NCBI GenBank assembly: GCA_963781785.1
Contig: CAWAHD010000002.1
Span: 2,542,001-2,606,000 of the forward strand
DNA length: 64,000 bases
DNA from: CAWAHD01 sp963781785
Lineage (GTDB): Bacteria; Planctomycetota; Planctomycetia; Isosphaerales; Isosphaeraceae
Direction: 5' to 3'
Shown here: positions 16,781 to 24,683 of the stretch, one piece after another
Numbering within the stretch: position 1 is the first letter of the stretch
How the letters are laid out: each line of letters opens with the position of its first letter
The notes under the pieces: model-generated
Databases searched by the model: none
What the model saw: the letters and a program-made list of their open reading frames with translations, nothing else
What the model was told of the DNA's origin: nothing
Program-made: the position numbers and the translations under genes

Positions 16781-17704
16781 GTGGCGGCGCAGTTGGGCGA
16801 TGAGACGCGATACATCAGCACGTTGCGGGCGGCCGACGCCCTGGGTGTGAGCATCAGCACGGTCAAGCGGTGGGTAGACGATGGAATTCTGCCGGCGCAC
16901 CGAACCGCGGGTGGCCACCGCAGGTTGCTCCGAGCCGATCTCCTGGCGCTCGCCCGACAGGGCGAGTTGCCGCGCCGCGACCTGACCAGCCTGAGTCGTA
17001 TCGCGTCATTCGGGGACCAGCCTCTGGATCTCGAATCCGTGTCGGCGGCCCTGCTCACGGCCGTGCTCCGGAGAGACGGGACCGAGGTCAGTGCACTGAT
17101 CCGTACCGCGTATCATTCGGGCGCAGCGATCGCAATCTTATCTGACCGAGTCATCGCGCCGGTGCTGGCGAAAGTGGGCCAGCAGTGGGAATGCGGCCGC
17201 ATTGACATCTGGCAGGAGCACCAGGCGACTCAGCTTTGTGTCTCGGCGCTTTACGAGCTGAAAGACGAGCTAGAACGACGTGCCCAGCGGCACCGCCCGG
17301 TCGCCGTCGGGGGGGCTCCGGAAGGCGACCCCTACCTGCTGCCAACGCTCCTCGCTCAAATGGTGCTCCTGGACGCCGGCTGGGAGCCCGTTAACCTGGG
17401 ACCCGATACTCCCCTGACGAGCTTGGCCGGAGCCATGCGAGAGCTCCGGCCCCGGTTGGTGTGGCTGTCCGTCTCGCATCTCGAGAAACCGGCGGATTTC
17501 CTCCGGGAGTACCGGCAGTTCTATCAAGCTGCTGAACAGATCGGGGTGGCCGTCGCCGTCGGTGGACAGGCGCTCTGGGGCTCGACTCGATCCGCCATGC
17601 CGTACACCACATACGGAGACCGTTTGAACCACCTGGCATCGTTCGCGCAGACGTTGCATCCGACACGAAGACCTCCACGGCGCGGACGCCCGCCCAAGCG
17701 CTGA
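16781..17704 (+). CDS. CarH/LitR-like MerR regulator with degenerate B12-binding domain
   Basis: About 307 residues from GTG 16781 (GAGG upstream; a TTG at 16748 is the long alternative). Residues 10-60 are a MerR/excisionase-type HTH (YISTLRAADALGVSISTVKR, DDGILPAHRTAGGHRR). Residues 85-170 resemble the four-helix cap of B12 photoreceptors, including W-x9-EH (W136, E146, H147). The Rossmann-like domain starts near 174, but the cobalamin ligand motif DxHxxG reads D183-P-Y185-L-L-P188, so the lower-ligand His is absent. The C-terminus RRPPRRGRPPKR looks like an AT-hook. CarH/LitR proteins repress light-inducible genes such as photolyase, which lies nearby. This member may be B12-independent. 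Confidence 0.8.
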   Translation: MAAQLGDETRYISTLRAADALGVSISTVKRWVDDGILPAHRTAGGHRRLLRADLLALARQGELPRRDLTSLSRIASFGDQPLDLESVSAALLTAVLRRDGTEVSALIRTAYHSGAAIAILSDRVIAPVLAKVGQQWECGRIDIWQEHQATQLCVSALYELKDELERRAQRHRPVAVGGAPEGDPYLLPTLLAQMVLLDAGWEPVNLGPDTPLTSLAGAMRELRPRLVWLSVSHLEKPADFLREYRQFYQAAEQIGVAVAVGGQALWGSTRSAMPYTTYGDRLNHLASFAQTLHPTRRPPRRGRPPKR

Positions 17705-17983
17705 CAGCTTCTCGCAATTCAAGCGTATGCGGGATCAGATGGCGACACGCCGATCCCCTCTACCTCCGCGGCCACTCGCCCAAGCGACGCACCAGATTTG
17801 TGGAAAATGCCGGGGTGTCACATCTTTCGATCCGATGGACATCATCCTATTGTGGGACCGTAGTCGAAAGTCGCTCTGCCCCGGGGGCGTCGATCTTGGG
17901 CGCTGAGACCGGAAGACCGGGCCAGGGCGGCGACACCGTGAAAGATCCCGAAACGACACGGCGGACCAAAGTCCAGACGGACA

Positions 17984-19859
17984 ATGAGCGAGCAAACCGA
18001 TCCCAACCTCGACGATCTCGAGCTGGCGCTCGCCCGGCGGATCGACGCCGTTTGCCGCCGGTTCGAGGCCGATTGGCGGGAGGGTCGCCGAGCGGTCGTT
18101 GACAGCTACCTCGACCAGGTCCCGAAGGACGGCCGCGCTATCCTGCGGCAAGAACTCGATGCTCTCGAGCGCGAGCTGCGATCCATTGATGAGACGGGCG
18201 AGCACCACGATGCCGGCGCCGCCACGATTCCGAAGCCCCATGCACCGTCGCCCGCCGTCTCCGAAGCGCTGACGATCTCGCCAGGAATCGCACCCACTCG
18301 CCGTGTCCCCGATGCGGCCGATTCCCATGAGGAGGCCAGCCTGCCCCCCCGCGAGCAAGCCACCATCGACCAGGGAGCATCCGCGTCCAAGGTGCCCGCA
18401 CCTCTACCTTCCTGCACTTTTCACGAGTTCGGCGACTATCAGATCGTTCGCGAGATTGCCCGCGGCGGCATGGGAATCGTGTTCGAGGCCCGGCAGTTGA
18501 GCCTCAACCGACCCGTCGCGCTCAAGATGATCCTGGCCGGTCAGCTTGCCAACGAGACTGACGTCCAGCGCTTCTATCACGAGGCCGAGGCGGCCGCCAA
18601 CCTGGACCACCCCGGCATCGTGCCGATCTACGAAGTGGGCCGGCACCAGGAGCAGCATTATTTCAGTATGCGGCTGGTCGAGGGCGGCAGCCTCGCTCGC
18701 GAGGTGTCGCGGTTCCAGGACGACCCCAAGGCCGCGGCCCGATTATTGATCGACGTGGCCCGCGCGGTGCACCACGCTCATCAGAGGGGGATCCTCCATC
18801 GCGATCTGAAGCCATCCAACGTCCTGCTCGACCGCGAGGGCCGTCCCCACGTCACCGACTTCGGTCTGGCCAAAAAGGTCGATGCCGACAGCCGGCTCAC
18901 CCAGTCCGGCGTGATCGTGGGAACTCCCAGCTACATGGCCCCCGAACAGGTCGCCGGCAACCAGAGCCTGACGCCGGCGGTCGATGTGTATGGCCTGGGA
19001 GCGATCCTGTACGAGCTGCTCACGGGTCGTCCTCCATTTCGGGCCGACAATCCGATGGATACGCTGCTCCAGGTCATGGATCGTCTGCCGGCGCCGCCGC
19101 GACTTTTGAATCCGATCATCGAGCGCGACCTGGAGACGATCTGCCTGAAGTGTCTGGAAAAAGACCCGCTTCGTCGCTACGCCGATGCCGAAGCTCTCGC
19201 TCTGGATCTCGAGCGTTACTTGTCCGGCGAGACCATCAGCGCCAAGAGCGTCAACTGGCTGGAGCGCGTGGACTCGGCGCTCGAGGCGCAGCCAGTACGA
19301 CGTCCAGTTCCGCGCATACGGCCCCATCCTCTGGGGTTTCGCCGTCGTCGTCTTGCTCACGGAAATGATCTTGAACGTGGTCATCCTCACTGACCAGCCG
19401 GTGTGGCTCATCCCGGTGCTCCAGATCGGCCGGGTCGCCTGCTTCGGGCTGATCTACTGGTGCCTTCGGCCATCCAGTGTTCTGCCTGTGCGCGGTGTCG
19501 AACGCCTGCTCTGGTCGACCTGGCTCGGCTACATCGCCTGCGGCTTCATCCTGGCCATGGGCTATCGCATCGGTGCCGGCTGGACCACGCCGATCGAGGT
19601 GAACCTGTATCCGCTCATGGCGGCCGTAACCGGAATGGCGTTCGTGGTCCTGGGCAGCAGCTACTGGGGCCGGTGCTATGCCTTCGGAGTGGCCTTCTAT
19701 GCGCTGGCTCTCTTCATGCATCTGGACCTGCGCTGGTCCCCGATCGCGTTCGGGGTCACATGGGCTGTTGTGTTCGTCATGATCGGCAATCGCCTCCGCA
19801 ATATGGGGACAGAGAACAGTCGGGTTTCGACAGAGAAGAAGAAGGGCGGACCAAGATGA
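17984..19859 (+). CDS. Ser/Thr protein kinase with polytopic membrane domain, frameshifted
   Basis: The reconstructed length is 624 residues. Residues 1-70 form a helical leader (LARRIDAVCRRFEADWREGR) shared with two other kinases in the window. The kinase domain spans about 150-430: GGMGIVFEAR loop, K181, HRDLKPSN (272-279), DFG (292-294), GTPSYMAPEQ. It should phosphorylate Ser/Thr. One extra G at 19285-19286 shifts the frame after NWLERVDSALE; downstream in the other frame are about six transmembrane helices (ILWGFAVVVLLTEMILNVVI and others). The kinase would face the cytoplasm. The stop overlaps the start of the next, truncated kinase (ATGA). Confidence 0.85.
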
Positions 19860-20225
19860 GCGAGCAGTCCGGCCGGAATATCGACGGAATGGAGATCGAA
19901 CTGGCCCGGCGGATTGACTCGATCTGCCGCCGGCTCGAGACCGACTGGCGCGAGGGACAGCGGAGGCCCATCGACGACTATCTGGCCGAAATGCGGAGCA
20001 AGGCCATGCCGCGCTTCGAGCGGAGCTGGAGGCTCTGATCGACGAGTTGCAGCCGCCGGAGGGTACCCAACCCGACGCGGCCGACTGCGCCGCCAGATTG
20101 CCTTCCACGTCGACGGAAGGTCCGACCGTTGCACCGGGAGGGCCGCTCTTCTGCGCCGTCGCTGACGCGGAATCAACCTCCGTTCACGAGGAGGCGACGC
20201 TGCCGCCCCGACAGGGGGCTTTGAA
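19856..20225 (+). pseudogene. Truncated Ser/Thr kinase N-terminus
   Basis: The ATG at 19856 overlaps the previous stop. The first 45 residues (MEIELARRIDSICRRLETDW, REGQRRPIDDYLAEM) copy the leader of the upstream kinase. One base is missing near 20006; the similarity continues in another frame as AALRAELEALIDELQPPEG and ends with HEEATLPPRQ, which matches HEEASLPPREQ of the upstream kinase. The catalytic domain is absent: the 75-bp repeat array begins immediately after. A tandem kinase duplication was apparently cut off by the repeat region. Confidence 0.65.
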
Positions 20226-20235
20226 TAATGGATTG

Positions 20236-20300
20236 CCGGCCTATACCTGGGGCTCACGCCACCAGGCTTTACGATTCCGCCCCGCTGCGGGGGCTCCCAA
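20236..20300 (-). repeat. Degenerate single copy of the repeat family, inverted orientation
   Basis: The stretch CCTGGGGCTCACGCCACCAG followed by a GC hairpin (CCCCGCTGCGGGG) is the reverse-complement counterpart of the 75-bp repeat unit, whose forward strand reads CTGGCGGCGTGAGCCCCAGG. It lies just left of the direct array, so the array is flanked by one inverted, diverged copy. Confidence 0.55.
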
Positions 20301-20335
20301 ACAACCTCAACGCCCAGATCAGCGAAGCAACGTAT

Positions 20336-20845
20336 TCCCAGCCGCGAAGCGGCGACAGCGTACAGCCTGGCGGCGTGAGCCCCAGGTTGGTCGACCGCCG
20401 GGGATTCTGTTCCCAGCCGCGACGCGGCGACAGCGTACAGCCTGGCGGCGTGAGCCCCAGGTTGGTCGACCGCCGGGGATTTTGTTCCCAGCCGCGACGC
20501 GGCGACAGCGTACAGCCTGGCGGCGTGAGCCCCAGGTTGGTCGACCGCCGGGGATTCTGTTCCCAGCCGCGAAGCGGCGACAGCGTACAGCCTGGCGGCG
20601 TGAGCCCCAGGTTGGTCGACCGCCGGGGATTCTGTTCCCAGCCGCGACACGGCGACAGCGTACAGCCTGGCGGCGTGAGCCCCAGGTTGGTCGACCGCCG
20701 GGGATTCTGTTCCCAGCCGCGAAGCGGCGACAGCGTACAGCCTGGCGGCGTGAGCCCCAGGTTGGTCGACCGCCGGGGATTCTGTTCCCAGCCGCGAAGC
20801 GGCGACAGCGTACAGCCTGGCGGCGTGAGCCCCAGGTTGGCTAAG
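20336..20845 (+). repeat. Tandem array of a 75-bp repeat, 6.8 copies
   Basis: Copies start at 20336, 20411, 20486, 20561, 20636, 20711 and 20786, exactly 75 bp apart; the last is cut at about 60 bp. Units are nearly identical. The main variation is in the loop or stem of a small hairpin, GCCGC-GAA-GCGGC versus GCCGC-GAC-GCGGC, plus one stem mismatch in copy 5. A second pairing segment is CCTGG...CCAGG. Because 75 is a multiple of 3, several frames stay open through the array (for example SQPRSGDSVQPGGVSPRLVD), but there is no start signal or known domain, so these are not reported as genes. It resembles dispersed palindromic elements that I recall from other planctomycete genomes. Confidence 0.9.
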
Positions 20846-20888
20846 ATCGGGACGTTGTTTCCGACCCGTTCCTCAATTAACGGCAGTC

Positions 20889-21314
20889 ATGAAAAAGGTC
20901 ACCGTAGCGAACTACCAGAAGGACAAACTTTATCCCGCGGTCGCCAGGGCTGTCGCGGACATCCTCAAAACGAGCGACTTCGTCACTCCGCTTGAACTCC
21001 TGCTGCGCTTAAAGCGGATCACGAAACAGCAGTGCGAGGACTGGCGGTTCGGCCGGATTCCGTATCTGGAGCGCGTCTGTGCCGGCAATCTCTCCAAGCT
21101 CAGCGCCATCCTGCGGATTCTTGATCACCACGCACGAGCGATGGGATTGAAGCCGTCGCAGACCGTCTATCACAAGTGGGGCCGCGGGGGTAAACGCATC
21201 ATACTGCGCTTTTCGAAGAGTGGTGAGCCGGCACTCGAGGCGGCGTACTCGCGGCACTACGTGGCGACGGGCCGGCTGAAGAGTGGCGAGAGCGATCCTG
21301 CCACTGCCGAGTGA
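20889..21314 (+). CDS. Conserved hypothetical protein
   Basis: A 141-residue basic protein with no signal peptide. The most distinctive blocks are CEDWRFGRIPYLERVCAGNL (about 50-69), LSAILRILDHHARAMGLKPS and a TVYHKWGRGGKRIILRFSKS segment. Similar sequences occur in unrelated bacteria as single hypothetical genes, as far as I recall; function unknown. The charged GRGGKR segment could touch nucleic acid, which is a guess. It starts 40 bp after the repeat array. Confidence 0.65.
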   Translation: MKKVTVANYQKDKLYPAVARAVADILKTSDFVTPLELLLRLKRITKQQCEDWRFGRIPYLERVCAGNLSKLSAILRILDHHARAMGLKPSQTVYHKWGRGGKRIILRFSKSGEPALEAAYSRHYVATGRLKSGESDPATAE

Positions 21315-21385
21315 AGCGGCATTCCGAGCGTTCGGCACTTCCGACGGCAATCATCCCGGCTGTTTGATTGTGGAGGATGGTGCAG

Positions 21386-22885
21386 ATGATCAAGCAATTC
21401 GTGCTGGCAGGGCTGCTCTGGGGATTATCGCTCACCTCGGCGCTTGCCACTGAGGGTCCGCCGCGTCCCAACGTGGTCCTGATCATCGCCGACGACATGG
21501 CCTGGGACGACTGCGGGACGTTCGGAAACCCCAAGATCAGGACCCCCAACATCGACAAGCTGGCCCGAGGCGGCATGCGGTTTGACCGGGCATTCGTCAC
21601 GGCCAGCTCGTGCAGCCCGAGCCGCTCGAGCCTGATCACCGGGCGTTATCCGCACAGCACCGATGCCGAGGAGCTGCATTCGCCGCTCGCGCCCGAGCAG
21701 GTCACGTTCGTCGAGAAACTGAGGGCCGCCGGCTACTGGACCGCCGCGGCCGGAAAATGGCACCTCGGCAACGCCGCCAAGCAGCGATTCGACCTCGTGC
21801 GGGAGGCAAACCCGTCGGGTTTCCTACTGCCGTCGGGTCAGGACGCCAAGGCCCGAATGACCGCTGCCGGCGCGGGGGCGGTTCAGAGCGGTTGCGATCA
21901 GTGGGTGCCCGTGTTGCGGGGCCGGCCCCGTGACAAGCCGTTCTTCCTCTGGCTGGCCGCTCTCGACCCGCATCGCGACTACGAGCCGGGCGCCATCCCC
22001 CATCCGCACCGCCCCGAAGACGTTTTCGTTCCGCCCTACTTGCCCGATGTGCCTGAGGTTCGTAAGGACCTGGCCCTCTACTACGATGAGATCGGCCGCC
22101 TCGATTACTTCGTCGGCGAGGTGCTGGCGGAGCTCGAGCGCCAGGGTGAGGCCGGAAACACGCTCGTCTTGTTCCTCAGCGACAATGGGCGACCGTTCCC
22201 GCGGTGCAAGACCACGCTTTACGACTCCGGGATCAAGACCCCTTTGATCGCCCGATGGCCGGGGCACATCGCTCCAGGGAGCCGCTCGAGGAGCCTGGTG
22301 AGCACCGTCGACATCGCCCCGACGATCCTGAAGTTAGCGGGCGTCGATCCCGGCCCGACCATCCAGGGCAAGGACTTCGCTCCGCTGTTCAAGGACCCGG
22401 CGGCGAAGGTACGGGAACTGATCTTCGCCGAGCGGAACTGGCATGACTTTGCCTCGCACGGAAGGGCGGCCCGGTCGGAGCGGTTCAAGTACATCCGGAA
22501 CGACGACCGCGAGAAGCCGCTCACGCCGCCCGCCGATGCGGTGCGGAGCCCAACCTTCCAGGCGATGCGCCGGCTCAGGGACGACGGGAAGCTGACCGTG
22601 CTTCAACGCTCGTGCTTCGTGAGCCCTCGGCCTGTCGAGGAGCTTTACGACGTAGACGCCGACCCGAATGAGACGGCCAACCTGGCCGGAGACCCGAAGT
22701 TCGCCGAGGTTCTGGGCGACATGAGGCAGGCCTTGACGAGGTGGACCCGAGAAACGGGTGACGTTGTGCCCGATAAGCTGAGCCCTGATGAATTCGACCG
22801 AGAGACGGGCGATCCGCTTCCCAACCGGACGCGTCCCAGGCCCACGAAGGCGACGCGAAGGGCAGGGGGCTCTTCGAAAAGCTGA
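21386..22885 (+). CDS. Secreted sulfatase (heparan N-sulfatase-like)
   Basis: A 499-residue protein with a signal peptide (residues 1-21, cleavage near ALA-TEG). The sulfatase signature CSPSR has its formylglycine cysteine at C76. Metal ligands D36/D37 (IIADDMAWDD) and the later LSDNG are present, as are GKWHLG and an HRDYEPG segment. It hydrolyses sulfate esters or N-sulfates, probably from algal or animal polysaccharides, after activation by a formylglycine-generating enzyme (not in the window). The start at 21386 is set by GGAGG 8 nt upstream. The tail after about 450 is basic and of low complexity. Confidence 0.9.
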   Translation: MIKQFVLAGLLWGLSLTSALATEGPPRPNVVLIIADDMAWDDCGTFGNPKIRTPNIDKLARGGMRFDRAFVTASSCSPSRSSLITGRYPHSTDAEELHSPLAPEQVTFVEKLRAAGYWTAAAGKWHLGNAAKQRFDLVREANPSGFLLPSGQDAKARMTAAGAGAVQSGCDQWVPVLRGRPRDKPFFLWLAALDPHRDYEPGAIPHPHRPEDVFVPPYLPDVPEVRKDLALYYDEIGRLDYFVGEVLAELERQGEAGNTLVLFLSDNGRPFPRCKTTLYDSGIKTPLIARWPGHIAPGSRSRSLVSTVDIAPTILKLAGVDPGPTIQGKDFAPLFKDPAAKVRELIFAERNWHDFASHGRAARSERFKYIRNDDREKPLTPPADAVRSPTFQAMRRLRDDGKLTVLQRSCFVSPRPVEELYDVDADPNETANLAGDPKFAEVLGDMRQALTRWTRETGDVVPDKLSPDEFDRETGDPLPNRTRPRPTKATRRAGGSSKS

Positions 22886-22933
22886 CAAGAACGAGACCGA
22901 CGGCCTTTCGAGAATCTGCACCAACCCGATCGG

Positions 22934-23503
22934 TCAGCCTCGCGAAATGCCCGACCCCGGCGACCGAAGGCCGGCGATGCCGTCGATGCTCGATCGGTTC
23001 TTCTCGGCCCGATACGTCGCCAGAGCGTCTGGCCCTTTCTTCTCGGCATAATCGATCAACTGGGACCGCTCGCCTTTGTACTCGTAGAGAGGAACGGCGA
23101 ACCCACACGAGTCGGCGATCCGCTCCAGTTCCATCACGACCACCGAGCGGATACCTGGATATTCGGGGAACTCGGCGATCAATCGGTCCCAATCCGCATC
23201 GCCCGGCTCGACGACTCGCCCCTCGCCGTAGAGCCGCAGGATGAGCGGACGGCCCTCGAGTGCACAAAACAGGATCGTGATCCGGCCGTTCTGACGAAGG
23301 TGGGCCACGGTCTCGATCCCGCTGCCGGTCAGGTCGAGATAGGCCACTGACTTCGGTCCCAAAATGCGAAACGTGTCCAGTCCCTTGGGAGAGATATTCA
23401 GGTGGCCGTCCGCAGAATCCGGGGCCGTCCCGACGAAGAACAGGTGCTGCCTCCCGATGAAGGCGATCAAGCTATCGTCCAACTGGTCGTAAGACTTGCC
23501 CAT
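22934..23503 (-). CDS. Pyridoxamine 5'-phosphate oxidase-family protein
   Basis: A 189-residue protein with a split-barrel flavin-binding fold: FIGRQHLFFVGTAPDSADGH, LNISPKGLDTFRILGPKS, TGSGIETVAHLRQNGRITIL and the IRSVVVMELERIADSCGFAV region. The group includes F420- or FMN-dependent oxidoreductases and true PNPOx; the substrate cannot be assigned. GAGGTAACG precedes the ATG. It lies 87 bp downstream of the VOC gene on the same strand. Confidence 0.85.
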   Translation of the reverse strand: MGKSYDQLDDSLIAFIGRQHLFFVGTAPDSADGHLNISPKGLDTFRILGPKSVAYLDLTGSGIETVAHLRQNGRITILFCALEGRPLILRLYGEGRVVEPGDADWDRLIAEFPEYPGIRSVVVMELERIADSCGFAVPLYEYKGERSQLIDYAEKKGPDALATYRAEKNRSSIDGIAGLRSPGSGISRG

Positions 23504-23590
23504 CGTTACCTCGGCGCGGATCGTTCGTGGGGCGTTTTAAATAGGATAATGACCCGAACGCCAGGCACGCCAGCGGTCCTGCTTGGCGAC

Positions 23591-23998
23591 CTATTCCGTG
23601 CACTCCCTTCCCCGGCTGATCCGGAAGACGTGTCCGTCGGGATGGCGCACGTGCATCTCCCGGACACCCCATGGCTCGTCGGTGGGCGGATAAGTGATTT
23701 CGAGGCCCTGCTCCAGGCAGTGCCGGTGCACAGCGTCGACGTCGTCGACCCAGATCGACATCCAGACTCCTTTATCCGCCATTTCGCCAGAATCCTTTGT
23801 GGTCGCGAGATTGCTCTTGCCGCGGCCGCCCTGCGCTCCCAGGCAGAGAAAGATCTCGCACTTGCCGGAGCAGACAGAGCCGAATGTCGGAGGGCTGCCC
23901 CAATCAAAGCCCTTCTGCCAGCCGAGCTTCGCAAACCACGCGAAGCTCTGCTGGATATCCGAGACGTTCAGGATTGGCGTCACGGCTTTTGCGATCAT
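23591..23998 (-). CDS. VOC (glyoxalase/bleomycin-resistance) family protein
   Basis: About 135 residues from ATG 23998 (AGGA 9 nt upstream). Two beta-alpha-beta-beta-beta halves can be seen: AVTPILNVSDIQQSFAWFAK...SGKCEIFLCLGA and VWMSIWVDDVDAVHRHCLEQ...EMHVRHPDGHVFRIS. The closing HPDGH...FR is typical of this superfamily. Candidates include dioxygenase, fosfomycin or bleomycin-type resistance, or isomerase; no specific call is justified. Probably co-transcribed with the PNPOx-like gene. Confidence 0.85.
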   Translation of the reverse strand: MIAKAVTPILNVSDIQQSFAWFAKLGWQKGFDWGSPPTFGSVCSGKCEIFLCLGAQGGRGKSNLATTKDSGEMADKGVWMSIWVDDVDAVHRHCLEQGLEITYPPTDEPWGVREMHVRHPDGHVFRISRGRECTE

Positions 23999-24222
23999 GG
24001 CCTTCGTCCTCCCGGATAATCCGTTTGCTGTCATCCGGCGCGAGGCCGGCGGGAGCCAGTATAGAATAAAGTCATTCGGTTGGCATCGACTACGGACCGA
24101 GGAGGGCCGGACGCTGTCGTCGACGGACAGGTCAGCGCTCATACCGGGAAATATCCGTCAACTTACGTTGTCGCGTCTGACATGTGGACGAGTTAGATTC
24201 GTGCGCACGGTGACTGTCTCGG

Positions 24223-24634
24223 GTGGGAACGGAGGACAAGAAGCAGTTGCTGATGCCCATCGCCGTCCAGTGGGACGGCCACGTGTTCATTGACGAGCGT
24301 GGCAAGGCGGGCCTCCCCTTCGCGCTCGCGACGTGCCTGAGCACCGTCTGCAACCGCCTCGAGGTGGACCCGATCCGCGACTCGAACATCGGCCTGCTGG
24401 AATACTGGGGAGCCGTCGGCAATACACCATCGTCAACAAGGCGTGCGACGCGAGCGCCAACAAGAATCTCAAGAAGCTGATGAAGGCCAACCTGAAGCGG
24501 ATCACCTTCCCGCAAGAGAGCATCACCAACAGCGAGGTCGTGACCCACAAGAACCGTCAGGGCAAGCTGGTCTCACGCCACTGCCGATCGTATCCTCGAA
24601 TACGGAACATTTGTCAACTGATCCACAACGGATA
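24223..24634 (+). pseudogene. Decayed coding fragment of unknown family
   Basis: Two adjacent frames read as plausible protein but not across one frame: MPIAVQWDGHVFIDERGKAG through DPIRDSNIGLLEYW up to about 24405, then YTIVNKACDASANKNLKKLM through SEVVTHKNRQGKLV. A frameshift near 24410 separates them. Base composition is lower in GC than the neighbours, hinting at acquired DNA. I do not recognise the family. Confidence 0.35.
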
Positions 24635-24683
24635 ATGTCCGGTCAAGAGGAGCGGGAAGATGAGATCGCATAGGAAACGGGGG

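Noticed and set aside
20336..20845. CRISPR array
   Set aside because: The 75-bp units are contiguous and nearly identical with no variable spacers, and there are no cas genes.
20047..20995. Long open frames through the 75-bp repeat array on both strands
   Set aside because: The repeat length is divisible by three, which keeps frames open by construction. There are no ribosome binding sites and no domain similarity.
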